Below are positions 58,709 to 59,561 of a stretch of 59,561 nucleotides of DNA, one piece after another (within the stretch, counting starts at the first letter, position 1; each line of letters starts with the position of its first letter). This stretch comes from a virus, in IMG/VR virus record IMGVR_UViG_3300034160_000048, positions 1 to 59,561 of that record; one strand, 5' to 3'. The notes beneath the pieces were generated by a model. That model was not told the DNA's origin. It made no database searches and saw only the letters and a list, made by a program, of their open reading frames with translations. The position numbers and the translations under genes are program-made.

Positions 58709-59257
58709 GTGAACGCAACCCAGACCCAGACCACGCCCGTTGCGACCCCGGCTGCAGCCGTCGTCGCTGCCGCCCTCAACGCCAAGCCCGCTGCCCGCGC
58801 CGCGCAGTCCCCGGCCGAGCGCAAGATCGCGAAGGCCGCGAAGGCCCTTGAGCGCGCCGAGGCCAAGGCCCGCATCTCGGCCCGCAAGGCCGCCGACAAG
58901 GCCGCCCGTGCCGCCCGGAAGGCCGCCGCGAAGGCCGCGAAGCCTGCCCATGCCCCCAAGGCCAAGCGCGACCCCAACGCGCCACTGATCAAGCGGATCG
59001 GGGACACGCGCCACGACCTCAGCCGCTACCAGTCAGCCAAGTCGGCCTCCGGCAACGCGTCGCTCGACTGCGGCGACAGCCTCGCGGTCAAGCTGCGCGG
59101 CCTCAGCCTCGACGACGTCTACAAGCTGGCGTCCAAGGAACTGCGCGAGCCGCAGACCGCCCTGCGTGCCAAGTACGCCCACCTGAACGTGGGAATGCAG
59201 CGCATGAACCTCGGCAACCGCATCCGTGGCGCGATGGCCGAGGGCACCGAGGAGTAA
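58709..59257 (+). CDS. Histone H1-like Lys/Ala-rich protein, paralogue of the 4.2-kb gene
   Basis: A 182-residue protein starting at GTG 58709 behind TAGAGGATA. Residues about 30-95 are an Ala/Lys/Arg-rich tail (KAARAARKAAAKAAKPAHAP) like bacterial or eukaryotic H1, and about 95-182 carry the domain DLSRYQ to KYAHLNVGMQRMNLGNRIRG shared with the protein at 4200-4784. It is under a strong promoter, so is probably abundant and early. It may bind DNA, RNA or compact the genome; this is inference. Confidence 0.68.
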   Translation: MNATQTQTTPVATPAAAVVAAALNAKPAARAAQSPAERKIAKAAKALERAEAKARISARKAADKAARAARKAAAKAAKPAHAPKAKRDPNAPLIKRIGDTRHDLSRYQSAKSASGNASLDCGDSLAVKLRGLSLDDVYKLASKELREPQTALRAKYAHLNVGMQRMNLGNRIRGAMAEGTEE

Positions 59258-59274
59258 GCACCAGCAGGCCGAAA

Positions 59275-59299
59275 CTCCCGCCCGCCCTCGGGGCGGGAG
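59275..59299 (+). terminator. Hairpin downstream of the H1-like gene
   Basis: CTCCCGCCC at 59275-59283 pairs perfectly with GGGCGGGAG at 59291-59299 across a 7-base loop. There is no T-tract, so it may stabilise the transcript end rather than terminate on its own. Confidence 0.45.
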
Positions 59300-59366
59300 T
59301 CCGCAGGTGAGTTCCTGCGCTGACGAGGACAGCGAAGAGCTGTTCGCCTCTTACTAGGAGCAAGAC

Positions 59367-59561
59367 ATGACCCCCATCAACAAGCAATACACGCAGGAGT
59401 TCCTCGATGCCCTGCGCCGCGTCTGCCACCAGTACGGGCACACCGAGCACGAGGTGCGCTTCATTCTCGGTGCCGAGGCGCTGATCGAGGAGAACGCAGC
59501 AGTAAACGAGGAGGACGACGACCCCGAGTCGCTGGCCTGCTCGACTTTCACGCAGATGGAC
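59367..59561 (+). CDS. N-terminal part of an unknown early protein, cut by the window end
   Basis: Open from ATG 59367 (after CTAGGAGCAAGAC) to the last base, 65 codons: MTPINKQYTQEFLDALRRVC and an acidic stretch NEEDDDPES. Helical and acidic, no domain recognised. Confidence 0.55.
   Translation, partial: MTPINKQYTQEFLDALRRVCHQYGHTEHEVRFILGAEALIEENAAVNEEDDDPESLACSTFTQMD

Noticed and set aside
1-59561. Circular genome with the end joined to the start
   Set aside because: Joining end to start continues the final frame only 23 codons to a stop and not in the frame of the first partial gene; no terminal overlap is visible, so circularity is unsupported.
1-59561. CRISPR arrays, tRNA or rRNA genes
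   Set aside because: No regularly spaced identical repeats with spacers and no cloverleaf or rRNA-like stretches were seen; the perfect direct repeat at 878/1258 is coding.

Overview
The window is almost entirely a double-stranded DNA phage genome, or most of one, with high GC content and a podovirus-like (short-tailed) gene set. It has a terminase, a very long P22-type portal, a scaffold, an HK97-like capsid protein, P22/T7-type tail adaptors, large internal virion proteins and fibre/tailspike genes, but no tape-measure or tail-tube genes. A Gram-negative host is indicated by a nested Rz/Rz1 spanin pair, a lipobox protein and a beta-helix tailspike. I see no integrase, repressor, RNA polymerase, tRNA, rRNA or CRISPR array. 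Both window ends cut through genes, and circularity cannot be decided from the sequence.

Layout. (1) 1-4.8 kb, plus strand: a chain of small, mostly unknown early genes, nearly all joined by 4-base ATGA/GTGA overlaps. It includes an ExoX-like exonuclease, a small PD-(D/E)XK nuclease and a Lys/Ala-rich basic protein, and ends in a strong terminator. (2) 4.9-16.4 kb, plus strand: replication and nucleotide metabolism. Genes are an archaeo-eukaryotic-type primase-polymerase, a SNF2-type helicase, Zn-finger and unknown proteins, a UvrD-like helicase, a family A DNA polymerase, and a PurZ-MazZ-DatZ set. The last four genes form the known 2-aminoadenine (Z) DNA cassette, so the genome probably carries Z in place of A. 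(3) 16.2-57.2 kb, minus strand, transcribed right to left: terminase, portal, GroES-like co-chaperonin, scaffold, capsid, fibres and tailspike, a sugar/methyl modification group, tail adaptors, adhesin, lysis cassette, then internal (ejected) proteins, the last of which carries an ADP-ribosyltransferase-like motif set. Two HNH endonuclease genes are inserted in this operon. (4) 57.2-58.7 kb: about 1.5 kb without a convincing gene, between the divergent arms. It holds four copies of a TTGGCACG-N4-TTGCC element (sigma-54 promoter-like; one points at the late genes), four copies of a 19-bp dyad element, and a series of TTGAC hexamers ending in a near-consensus sigma-70 promoter. (5) 58.7 kb to the end, plus strand: a second Lys/Ala-rich basic protein, paralogous to the one at 4.2 kb, and a truncated gene.

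How it works together (inference). DatZ removes dATP. MazZ makes dGMP. PurZ joins aspartate to dGMP, and host enzymes finish dZTP. The polymerase encoded immediately upstream of purZ copies Z opposite T. The primase-polymerase and two helicases supply the rest of the replisome. The early nucleases may act on host DNA. The late operon builds a short-tailed particle that digests surface polysaccharide and injects large internal proteins, one possibly with ADP-ribosyltransferase activity.
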